Source: Acephala macrosclerotiorum (Eukaryota; Ascomycota; Leotiomycetes; Helotiales; Mollisiaceae). Taken from it: 64,000 nucleotides of DNA. Numbering within the stretch: the first letter of the stretch is position 1; each line of letters starts with the position of its first letter. Location of the stretch: NCBI GenBank assembly GCA_014904845.1, contig MU119467.1:1-64000 (forward strand). Direction: 5' to 3'. Under the pieces are notes generated by a model. That model made no database searches. It was given only the letters and a program-made list of their open reading frames with translations, and was not told where the DNA came from. Of this stretch, positions 1 through 9,203 are shown piece by piece. The translations under genes and the position numbers were made by a program.

Positions 1-238
1 GAAAAAGATGGAGTCCTATTGGCCAGAGTTGGCTCGAATGGCCTTTGATTTTATGGCGATACCGGCGATGAGCTCGAAATGTGAACGTGTCTTCTCTTCT
101 TGTTCTAAAATGACAACCCCAGAGAGTTCTAAGTTGTCAGAAAAGCTATTGTGGCATCAAGAGTGTTTGAATAATTGGCAGAGAAGAGGAGCAATTCGTA
201 TAGCAGCCGCTGCTAATGCTGTAATCTTAGATCTATGA
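1..238 (+). mobile_element. hAT-family transposase, C-terminal end (partial at window edge)
   Basis: The frame is open from the first bases and ends at TGA 236-238. The readable protein has the hAT C-terminal dimerisation (hATC) pattern: a WPELARMAFDFMAIPAMSS stretch, then CERVFSSCSKM, then a tail with W.Q..LNNW. In hAT elements this part dimerises the transposase. The upstream catalytic region lies outside the window, so the element may be full length or truncated. There is no internal stop, and the base composition is normal rather than AT-saturated, so this copy has escaped RIP. The repeats at 245-360 are probably its terminal region. Confidence 0.75.
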
Positions 239-244
239 AATTTA

Positions 245-358
245 TATCTTCACTTTGAACTGATCAGTAGCTGATCAGTTGATCAGTTTCAGTCAATCAG
301 TTGAGCCCTTTGTGATCAGTCATTCAGTTGAGGGTTTACCCTCAACTGATGACTGACT
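245..358. repeat. Short direct and inverted repeats at the hAT element end
   Basis: The motifs TGATCAGT and CAGTTGA recur at least six times between 250 and 350. A strong hairpin is present: bases 324-334 pair with 339-349 around a 4-nt loop, and 316-322 pair with 350-356. Clustered short subterminal repeats next to an inverted terminal sequence are usual for hAT ends, where transposase binds. The exact element end and target duplication cannot be placed, because the other end is outside the window. Confidence 0.5.
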
Positions 359-766
359 GACTGACTGATTGGATTCTCTGGCTGCAAAGAAGGTTGCAAA
401 AGCGTTTGACATGCTACCTTTGGGTGCTTTATAAGCGAGAAATGCGGAATATGCGTGGCACGTATGCAAGATAGCACGCAGATGATACAGTGAGAGGCAA
501 TAGGATATTTCTGCTTTACTAAAAGACTGAACGAGATCAAGACTGAGGCTGGCAGAACTAGTCGAGGAGCACGTGTTCGTCGCTGAGTAAGCTGATACCT
601 ATCATATTTTGGTTCTCACTACTTTTTGCGTCAGTTATTATTGTAATATCTTAAAACAACTCGTTAGTCACCATACGACCTTCCGCTTTATTGTGATTAC
701 AAACCTTTATGATTCTAGTTGCACAAAGTATCTTCATAATTCCAATCCTCTGGCTACCACGAAAAT

Positions 767-970
767 ATGGCCGATGAGAGCCGCGTGTCTAGTGAATATA
801 GCAACTGTGCCGATAAAATCTGCCAATGGCCCAAAAAGGGTTATCAAAGTCAGCGTCACGAGATCGTTACACAAGCTATACAACAGCTTACAACCGATTT
901 TGAGGCGGTATCCCTTCCATATCCTTATAAGGATTGGAGGCTGGTCTTTTGTGCAGGGCCCAAGGCGTAA
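767..970 (+). CDS. Small unrecognised ORF (67 aa)
   Basis: An ATG-started frame with fairly balanced composition (several Tyr, Trp and Cys residues, no low-complexity run) ends at 970. No family is recognised and no signal peptide is visible. It lies between the hAT end and the hydrolase gene with no clear partner. It could be a chance ORF or an exon of a decayed gene. The rest of 360-1796 shows nothing I can support. Confidence 0.2.
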   Translation: MADESRVSSEYSNCADKICQWPKKGYQSQRHEIVTQAIQQLTTDFEAVSLPYPYKDWRLVFCAGPKA

Positions 971-1796
971 TAAAAGAAGAGTGTGACCCCATAGCCCCTA
1001 CGAGCGCGTTTCTCACTGGCAATCCGTATCGCGGGGTAAAATAGCCACGTGGATAATACTAAATTCAACTTGCCCGTCTGTCCCCCGGCCTTGGCTTGCT
1101 ACCCACAAGCACAGACTAAAGCAGCAGCAGCTCAGGTCCAAAGGCGGAGATGGAAAATGCTCATGTCGACACTCCGGTGTGGAAAGAGGGGTGTCAGAGC
1201 TTTTAATCGCTGCTTTTTTAGCCTTGGCGAATATCTCAATACTAAGAAACTCGAATCCTTCAGCCTTGTCAGCAAGGCTGGAACATCCGCTCCGTTGAAT
1301 CCTCAGGCTCCCATCTTCACATGCTTCTTACATTCCACCTCCGGGCTGACTCGAACCAATGCAATGTCAAGCCTCCGCAGTTCCCCAAGATCACCCCCAG
1401 TCAGTAACAACTTGCGCCTTCTCATTCGACCACAATTGTTCCTCAAGCCGCAGGAACATCGACCGAGGCCTTTAACCCTGTTGTTTCGTAGTCATACGGA
1501 TCACAAGCCCTGCAGTGTTGTCAAGACATTGGAACGACAATGACCTGACGGCTAGAAGTTCCGCCACGCTTCCCTTCTGTTCCGTATGGCATGTTTCCTT
1601 TTTACATGACGACTTGTGATAGACTACAGCGCATTTATTGGCTAGAGCTTGTGGGTTTAGCGTGGTTTGCATCGTAGGCGTGTTCAGGAAAGAGACGGCG
1701 TGCATGTGAAAACCGGCGCTTTGTTTTGAATGTACCAACTCAGCAGAGACTTCGAATCTTCGACCTCTTCTTTTGTCATGTACGGTAGATGTCAAG

Positions 1797-4112
1797 ATGA
1801 TAGGTATGTATCTGCGAAGGATTGAGAGGTTGGATTGCTGACGAGGCTACACAGATCATGTTCTGGGTCGCCCCTCGGTGAAATTCCGTAAGATACAGGT
1901 GCTAGCAGTGGTTTCATTCTGGTCTTTCTATCTCTTCAGGTAATTGCCAATTCCTCTTCCGAATGCTCTGCTAATTACTCTCAGAGGGCATAAACATGGA
2001 CCACCTTACCTTCGAAAACTCTCACGACGACTCTCCTCCCTCATCACCCCGTGGCAGACAGTTGTCATAACCCTCCTCTACCTTTACATTGCACGAAATC
2101 TAGGGAAATTAGTAGGACTCGAATGCCCAGAACCTCTCGCAAACCTCTACACACGATCCTACTTCCGCGCAACATGGGTGACCACCGCTTTGGACGCGGG
2201 GTTCTGGACCGCAATGCGCATTCGCCGGAAATGGATGCGGGATATCTGTAGCATCATATTCACGGTCTACTACCTCATTGCTGCAGAGCAGGCAGACGAG
2301 AAGGTCCGGAAAGTCAGGGGGATGTTGACCGTAGACCATTTGAGGGTTAGTTGGAATAAGGGGACGACTCCATACCTCAATTTCTTCACGACATTGATGC
2401 GGCCACGATTTATGAGGTATCCTCCGAGGCAGATACGGATTCCTAGACCGAGGAACAGTGATTATAGGGAGCCGGTTAAGGGATGGTTATATTTTGATGG
2501 GCCGCTTTCGCAGTTGAAGAAGCATACGAAAGTTGTGTTGGATATTCCTGGTGGTGGATTTGTGGCTATGGATCCGAGGACGAATGATGACAAGCTATTT
2601 GCTTGGGCGGGAAAGACTGGATTGCCGGTCCTAAGTTTGGATTACAAGAAGGCTCCCGAGTTTCCTTACCCATATGCTCTCAACGAGTGTTTCGATGTCT
2701 ACAGCACCATTATTGGGAGCCGCGGACGTTGTCTTGGGTTGGAAGGAGATGTTGTGCCAAAAGTCGTGATCACAGGTGATAGTGCAGGTGGAAATCTTGC
2801 TACTGCTCTTACCTTGATGATCGTCGAATCCGGCACAACTGAGACGAGGCAATTCCTTGGAGAGAGGGCATTGCCCATCCCAGACGGTCTCATCTTGATC
2901 TATCCTGGATTGGATATGAACATTGCAAACTGGATGTCCGACGAGCAAATGTCCTTGATCAAGGACCGTCGAATGCGGAAGACGAACCGGACATTCATCC
3001 GCCAGAAGAGTATGCAATACACGATGGCAGCAGGAACTCCTCACCACTCCGAGGACGAAGATAACATTTCTCCTCCCAAGATTACCAGCCCGCCCACCGT
3101 CACCTCACCGGAGAACATCCGACCAGAATCCATCACATTACCCTCTCCTCAATTCTCCACCACCGCACCAACACTACTCTCCCCCACCGTTGCCAAGAAA
3201 CCCGCCGCCGCTCCGCCCACACCTTCCGCCTCCCACCACCCCGAACCACTGAAGACCCGCCTAGCAATGTCCAGCATGATATCGTACTTCAACGACCGAA
3301 TCCTCTCCCCCGAAATGATGCGCGCCATGATAATCCTCTACATCGGCCCCCACAACCGTCCCGACTTCTCCCAAGATTATCTACTCTCACCCATCCTCGC
3401 CCCCGATTTCCTGCTCGAAAAATTCCCAAAAACATATTTCCTTACCGGAGAACGCGATCCTATGGTTGATGACACGGTCATTTTTGCAGGGAGGTTGAGG
3501 AGAGCGAAGGCGGCGAAGCACACACGAGAACAAGCTTTCGATGTCAGGCTCCAAAAAGAATTCGACGACAGAGATGTCGTTGAGGTGGCGCTCATTCCAG
3601 GCATCTCTCACGGCTTCCTACAATTCGCTGGCATCTTCCCTGAAGGATGGAAATACATTCATCGTTGCGCCCGTTGGATTGAACATATTTTTGCTACAGC
3701 TGAAGAAAGAGACCTCCAAGCTAGCTTATTGACACCTGGTATTGGGAGCTCTGGTGATTATCTCAGCTCCAACTCTACCCGGCCTCACCACCATCGGCGA
3801 AAGACGGCAGAGAGTTCCGGGGACGAGGATATGGGCCTAGAAATGACGATGGTTTCCTCCAAGGGCAAACGGAAAGAGAGGAAAAAGAAAGAAGATGAGA
3901 GGAGAAGGAAAGAACAATTGTTGAAAGAGCAGTTGAAGGAAAAGACGAATGGGGTTGGAAGGTGGAGTGATGAAGAGGAGAGGGAGAGGAGGAGGTTGCA
4001 GAGGAGGAAGAGTATGGTTAGCTTGGCGAGTGAGGACGATTTGCTTGGGAGGAGGATGTTGGGATTGGCGGGGCCGTTGACGGGGGCTGGTGGTGAGGAT
4101 GATGAGTTATGA
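1797..4112 (+). CDS. Membrane-anchored alpha/beta hydrolase, HSL (hormone-sensitive lipase) family
   Basis: Predicted exons are 1797-1803, 1855-1939 and 1985-4112 (739 aa). The 51-nt intron has GTATGT, CTGAC and CAG; the 45-nt intron has GTAATT, GCTAAT and CAG. Phases match, and the in-frame TAA at 1941 falls inside the second intron, so a start there is ruled out. Two hydrophobic N-terminal stretches (about residues 17-31 and 50-70) suggest an ER-membrane anchor. The fold is Abhydrolase_3: an oxyanion motif PGGG near 220 (HGGG is usual), nucleophile GDSAGG (Ser about 297), Asp in RDPMVDD (about 522) and His in SHGF (about 573). A Ser/Pro-rich insert (about 360-430) and a basic Lys/Arg/Glu coiled tail make it longer than typical esterases. 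Yeast Say1, a steryl deacetylase, is a membrane-bound relative of the family. The substrate here is unknown. Confidence 0.85.
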
Positions 4113-4931
4113 GTGTATGATGGAACGAGGGATGAGATTGGTGTTTTAGAAACAAACAATGGGATTAGAATCGGTGCTCGAAGCATTTTGCACACAAACA
4201 TGAAGAGCACATTTCAGGCTGACAGCACTTGGGCTCGCTGCTCTCGTTGCCAGGGTAAAACCTGGGGGAATTTGATGGCATGGTGGACCGAAATATCTGT
4301 CCCCGGATTTCAAGTTCGAGCTGAGCCGTGTTTAGACGGTAGAGCGGTAGCGTATTGCCCCAGACAAACGCACTGTTGACGGAGTGGCCGGGTAGTACCC
4401 GTTACATCCCAGATACCCGTCTTCATCGATCGTGTCCGCTTGGTACCACCGTCGCCTTTCCATCTTCGTCGGGCAGTGATGTTGCTGCCCAGAAAACAAG
4501 CTGATCTTGTTTGACCTCCCCCTCTGGATGTTTCTGATTTGGATTGCTCCGTCCACTCAATGCTCGGTCACTTGTCCGGTTCCCTCGAGTGATCGGGTAT
4601 GACAGATCGGTACCACAGATACACAGATCTCGATTATGCGGGAGCGCCAAGCGTAGCACAAATTTGCGCCGGAAATGGAAGCTTGCATCGTTGCTATAGA
4701 GCGTCATGCCATGATCGCAGATCGCCTTCTTGCTCAACATCTTGCTGTGTGACTTTTGTCTGATCTTGCACCCTTCCTAAATCGCGGTGCCACTCTTGGG
4801 ACTCTCACTCATTACATGTTCAAGAAACAAAATAAAACCACGAAGCTTCGAGTCCTTAAGTAAGGACTCGAGTCCAAGTCCCCGCTTCGTAAATCATCTC
4901 ATCTTCTAAAAGCGTCCTCTCCTAAGCAGTC
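4113..4931. other. Intergenic region, no supported gene
   Basis: Short overlapping ORFs occur on both strands, but none has a recognisable domain or intron logic. The only clear structure is the inverted repeat at 4841-4888. Confidence 0.5.
4841..4888. repeat. Near-perfect inverted repeat upstream of the cysteine-rich gene
   Basis: Bases 4849-4858 (CGAGTCCTTA) and 4861-4870 are exact reverse complements separated by 2 nt. An outer CGAAGC/GCTTCG pair flanks them. It ends about 45 bp before the start codon at 4932, so it lies in the promoter or 5' UTR of that gene and could bind a dimeric regulator. Function is not shown. Confidence 0.45.
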
Positions 4932-5329
4932 ATGATGCGTACCTCCATCCTCGCAGCAATTCTATCCTTCGGGACAACAGCACTAGGAATCTTCTCGCCA
5001 ATCGAATTCCACTGCCAGAACAAAACACACACGAAATACGAAGCTGCTTGTTGTGATGAGGTGTCTGCTACTAACAACGGGAAGTTCGACGGGGAAGATT
5101 GTTTGTTTTGCCTTTTCTTTCCTTCCTCCTACTTTCTATTACTAGCAAAACAACCAGCGGGATAGAATATGGTGTTGACCGAGGGATAATAGGTTTTCAG
5201 GCATTTCCGACGAACTTCGGGGTCCCAGTGAACGAGAGAAACTATACGTGTGAAATTGAGGGGACGTATCCAGGGTGTTGTAAAGGGGTTAATGGGCATA
5301 AGGCTAGTTGTTATGTTGCCCTTACTTGA
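4932..5329 (+). CDS. Small secreted protein with eight cysteines in hydrophobin order
   Basis: Predicted exons 4932-5100 and 5193-5329 (101 aa). The 92-nt intron has donor GTTTGT, branch TTGAC and acceptor TAG; this acceptor is preferred because it keeps phase and restores a cysteine at the junction. The N-terminus (MMRTSILAAILSFGTTALG) is a signal peptide. The mature part has C-x11-CC-x15-C-x18-C-x8-CC-x9-C, the two-doublet order of hydrophobins, small amphipathic proteins of the fungal surface. The region between cysteines is rather polar, so it may be a hydrophobin-like effector rather than a true film former. The gene lies 0.9 kb before another eight-cysteine gene on the same strand. The acceptor choice is the main uncertainty. 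Confidence 0.65.
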
Positions 5330-5493
5330 AGGGAAGTCCATGAGCAAGGAGGGTTGGTGAGATTTGAGTGCGGAAGTGGAGGATGGAGGAGTGAAAGGAA
5401 AGAGAAAGGTCACGTGATACTAGAATTTTTTTGGAGACTTTCGTGCGCAACAATGACCTCTATCCGGTCCGTTTAACAAATCAAAGTCTTGAG

Positions 5494-5781
5494 TCAAACT
5501 TGGAGCCGGATGAAGCTATTCTTAAGGAAATGGGGCAAGTCGCATGCAAAAGTTTGCTCTTCTTCATCCTCGCTTCTTCCCGAGGATTGCCTCCTCGGTC
5601 CGGTCACCATCACAACTCCCATTCCCTCGACAACATAATCCAAAGAGTAATCAATCCTATTCAAACCCGTCTGGTCGTTCAAAACTCTTTCCACTCCCTC
5701 TAGAAAGACGTCCGATAATGTCATGTTCCCCAGCACCTCGCTTCCTTCCCGACCCTCGTCCGCCCTTCCCTTTAGCCTCAA
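5494..5781 (-). CDS. Weak unrecognised ORF (95 aa)
   Basis: A minus-strand frame with mixed composition and an acidic Glu-rich stretch near residues 70-76. It has no recognised domain, and two plus-strand frames overlap it. It may be an exon of a gene whose other parts are not visible, or chance. It is listed because nothing better explains 5330-6195. Confidence 0.2.
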   Translation of the reverse strand: MRLKGRADEGREGSEVLGNMTLSDVFLEGVERVLNDQTGLNRIDYSLDYVVEGMGVVMVTGPRRQSSGRSEDEEEQTFACDLPHFLKNSFIRLQV

Positions 5782-6195
5782 ATCGGGAAGGAATCCTGTA
5801 TCGCCTTCACCGCTCTAACAAAGATTAGCAGGAACCGCCTCGTGGGGACCGTGTGCACCTTCCCCATTTACAATCGAATTATTGGATGGATTGTGCTACT
5901 TTCTGTCGGTAACTGGCAAATTTGACGTGTGCCAAGGAAAAGTTATAAATGGATTGAGAGGGCCTTGAAAATGTGGGGGAAAAGAAGCACCGAATGATCT
6001 ACACTGCAGTTGAATGACGAGAGGAAGAGGTACCTGCAGATACGAGGGAGTTTACCACGCATCTTTGAAAATCTTGAAGGCCCTTTCCTTCAGTGAAGTC
6101 GAACTATTATTTCCTCAGTTCTTTCTCGCGATTTCAATTCAATTAACCTTCCTAGAAATCCTCGACTCTTTATAATTCATAGAACCGAGGGTACG

Positions 6196-7288
6196 ATGCA
6201 TCGAACCAACCTCCTCATCCTAGCATTCAGCCTAGGAACACAGGCACGTGTTCTCGAACGACAAGTATCATCGAACACAACCACAACCACAACGTCCACT
6301 TCCACAGTGTCACCAAGTCCGGTTCCGACAGTGATCGCAGGATCTTGTGCGCAGGATACACTGCAGTATTGCTGTCCTTTGGTAGTGCCGACGGAAGGGG
6401 AGAGTTCGGTGGATTTTGCGAGTGCTTGTGAGTTTCCCAGACAAAGACAAAGACGAGTGGAGTAGATGGAGGAAAGGATGATGGGCTGATTCGTAATGCA
6501 GGCATGAATGGCAATCTACCTGCTTCGTTGGACTGCTTCTTCGCGTTTCAAGATACCTGTTGTTCGGTGCGTGGCTTCAATTCCAACTACCCTGTTTACA
6601 TGAAAACTCGCGCCGGGCTCCTATCCTCGACACAAGAACTCATTCCATCGAGGCTTGAGGACAGAGGTAGAGGTGAGGACAGAGATTGACATCTAAACAG
6701 GGAATTTCAGACGAGAATGGAAACTCCTGTGAGATTGTACCACCAGATACCGACATTTGTGCTCCTGGTGCTGCTGGGTCGATCTCGTCACTCGGTGCTA
6801 TTGCGGGAGCAATTACCGTGACCGAGATAGTGGATTGTACTGCTGCTCCAACATCAACATCAACATCTAGTGTGGCCACGACCACCACATTACCTCCAAG
6901 CTCAACCTCAACCCCTTCATCTCCCATATCAACACCAATAGCACCATCGTCGTCATCCACCACTTCAGACTCAGCATCAACAACAGCTCCCCCACCATCA
7001 CTACACAGAAGAGATTCCGGAGGCTGGATTGGAGCTCTCGGTTTGTCACAGAAACTCAATTATCAAAGCCAGTACTCTAACGTCGTTCAAAGTCTAGCAT
7101 GGGACCTAGGGAAAGAAGTTGTAGGATGCGAGATGTATGACTCGGGGCTGATTTGTGGGTGGGAATGGAAGGTGGTTCAGACGATTGGAGATCCGAATGT
7201 GGGACCGATAAATTTAAAGACCGATGTTTATGGTATTAATGGTGGGGGTGGGAAGTGGATTGAGACGCCTGTTACAAAGATTAGCTGA
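6196..7288 (+). CDS. Secreted eight-cysteine (hydrophobin-order) protein with mucin-like linker
   Basis: Predicted exons 6196-6427, 6502-6566 and 6701-7288 (294 aa). Introns use GTGAGT...CAG and GTGCGT...CAG; phases 1 and 0 match and each junction keeps the cysteine frame. A signal peptide (about residues 1-17) is followed by a Thr/Ser run, then C-x7-CC-x17-C-x10-C-x7-CC-x10-C, which fits hydrophobin-type spacing. A Ser/Thr/Pro-rich segment (about 150-205, probably O-glycosylated) and a C-terminal domain of about 85 residues with Trp, Tyr and two more Cys follow. Standard hydrophobins lack such a tail, so this is a modular surface or effector protein. A TATAAAT element lies about 245 bp before the start. 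Confidence 0.7.
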
Positions 7289-7359
7289 GTATCCTCACCT
7301 AAGAGTGAATGTTATTGTTACCTCTTGAATTTTATTGTCGTGATACGCGGTGATGGCGA

Positions 7360-8617
7360 TCAGATGAAGATCACTCGCCTCCATAGGATGCTCAGCTCTT
7401 CAGCATCCCGCTCAACGTCATCTCCATCGACTGTACCCCACCTCAATATTCCAACTCTTTTCTTCTCTCCTTCCACCATCCTCATACTCTGTTTGTCATC
7501 TCCCCAAAGATTTTTGACCACACTCGTAACCTCATAAACCCATCCGATCCTCTTTCCAGAGGCAGTCATCAAAACATCACTCCAAACAAGCACCTTCAAA
7601 CACCAACTCAAATACTTCCTCAACTCCTCCCTATTCTTCGGATCAAACGGATCATTCGCCACCGGCAAGCTCCTTTCAGGTATTTCTCTCCGCCTCCAGC
7701 CACCGGGACGCCAGGTCAGGTCTCCGATAATGCCTTCCAAACCCTCACAATGCCATCTCTCGCCATCAAAAGCCTCTGGGCTCATACCGTAGAAGAGGCG
7801 GTTGGGGTAGGTGTGTACGTCATATTGTCGATGGCCTGTACATCGTTTGAGGGCTTTTAACTAGGATTTCATTCGTCTGTACTCAATTGCTTCTTCTTCC
7901 ATTGTTGTCCCGGATTTTCGACGGGAGTCTATCCATTTCTGTGTGCTGTCCCCATCCCAAATTTCGTGATGGAGATAGACGGTGTTGAGGAAGATGTAAG
8001 GCATAAGACAGCTTTACACAACCTCACCCCTTCCCACATTCCCATGGAAAGCTCTATTTAGATTCGAACCGAACATCGGGATAAGATTAGATCCGTAACA
8101 AAGTTTCGATTTCTCCGTATAGGAGGAGGGTTTTCGCGAGTTCCATTGTATCGGAGTGGGAGCGTGTGTGGCAGCAATAATATGTACAGGTGCGCGAAAA
8201 ATCTGGTTCTTCAATCTAGATCCTCATTTTTCATCTTGGGATTTGGAGGGAATAGTTACAGCCTCGTCCGTAGGGCTAGGAGTGGTGGAAGGTTGGGAGA
8301 CAGTGGGCTCGGGCGACGAGGTTGGGGTTTGTGGTTTGGTAGTGTTTTATTGTTTTCGCGATCTTCTTGGAGACAGCTTCTGAGATTATGATCTCATCGG
8401 GAGATGGGATAGGGATTGGGTTGGGGTATTTTGAGCGTTCGGAGGTGGAGAAAGAGAGTGTTCGGGCGAAGACGTGGGAGAAGTGCATTAGTTCGGAACC
8501 TTGGGTTGGTAGGTGTCGTGGGAAAAGGTTAGGTTGTCTATGGTTCTTGCGGAAGGTGGGCGTGAATTTCAGTTGGGAGGAGAGGACAGTCCAGGGGATG
8601 TGGGCGTTGTGCACCAT
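7360..8617 (-). pseudogene. Decayed gene of unknown family (three nonsense codons, one frame change)
   Basis: From about 8225 down to 7360 one minus-strand frame stays coding-like but is broken by TGA (about 8223-8225), TAA (8014-8016) and TAG (7861-7863). Each can come from CGA, CAA or CAG by one C-to-T change. The upstream part (8617-8276) reads in a different frame, so an indel or lost intron lies near 8300. The last block has a WRPGGWRRREIPERSLP segment and a Trp/Leu-rich region that looks like ordinary globular protein. No domain is recognised. Introns instead of mutations cannot be fully excluded, but no donor and acceptor pair removes all the stops. Confidence 0.5.
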
Positions 8618-8632
8618 TGGGAGGGAGTTCTA

Positions 8633-8685
8633 GGTGAAGGCGGGGTGAAGGCGGGGTGATGGCGGGGCAATGGCGGGGTAAATGG
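8633..8685 (+). repeat. 11-bp G-rich tandem repeat
   Basis: Four full units and one partial unit of GGTGAAGGCGG (third and fourth with T and CA changes) run head to tail. It sits just upstream, on the minus strand, of the pseudogene at 7360-8617. It is probably a minisatellite; a regulatory role is not evident. Confidence 0.6.
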
Positions 8686-9203
8686 CTGGTGGTCAGCTGA
8701 GTGTTCTGGATCTTGGGCTTTGATCATCCCATGCTTCAGATGGTATTTTTGTTGGGAGACTAAAAGGGAAATGAGGGCCCTTCAAGGCGAAGAGGTCTGG
8801 AGATATTCTGTTAGGGTTTCGTAGAGCTATTTCAGGGAAGAGTCATGAGGTAGCACAGCCACAGCGCCACGCCTCGCTAAAGCCCCTGTGTCCATGCCTC
8901 GAGAATTGCGAACTCCAAGGACTCACATCTCATGCGATGGATAAGAGACTCGGATGCTTGACTAGGTCGGAATGTAGTTCTTTTACCAGGAAGGTGACAC
9001 CCAAGGAGATTCTTGAGGAGCTTTTTGTATGGGTTTCCCCTATATACCATCTTAGCACTGCAAAGAAGTGATGATCGCTGAGAACTTTCACTAACTGAAG
9101 TGATATCGTGAAGTTCGATAATAAGTATGCATGTGAATGTAGTATCTTACAAGTTATGCCTGTTACGATAGTCTGCCTTTTATTTCGATCCATAACTATC
9201 ACG
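8686..9203. other. Intergenic, nothing supported
   Basis: A minus-strand ORF (8930-9298) overlaps the end of the STAND pseudogene in another frame and has no features of its own. No repeats or RNA genes were seen. Confidence 0.4.

Noticed and set aside
1049..1795. ORFs 1049-1543 plus and 1472-1795 minus
   Set aside because: They overlap each other, lack domains, and the minus one ends at the start of the hydrolase gene; composition looks non-coding.
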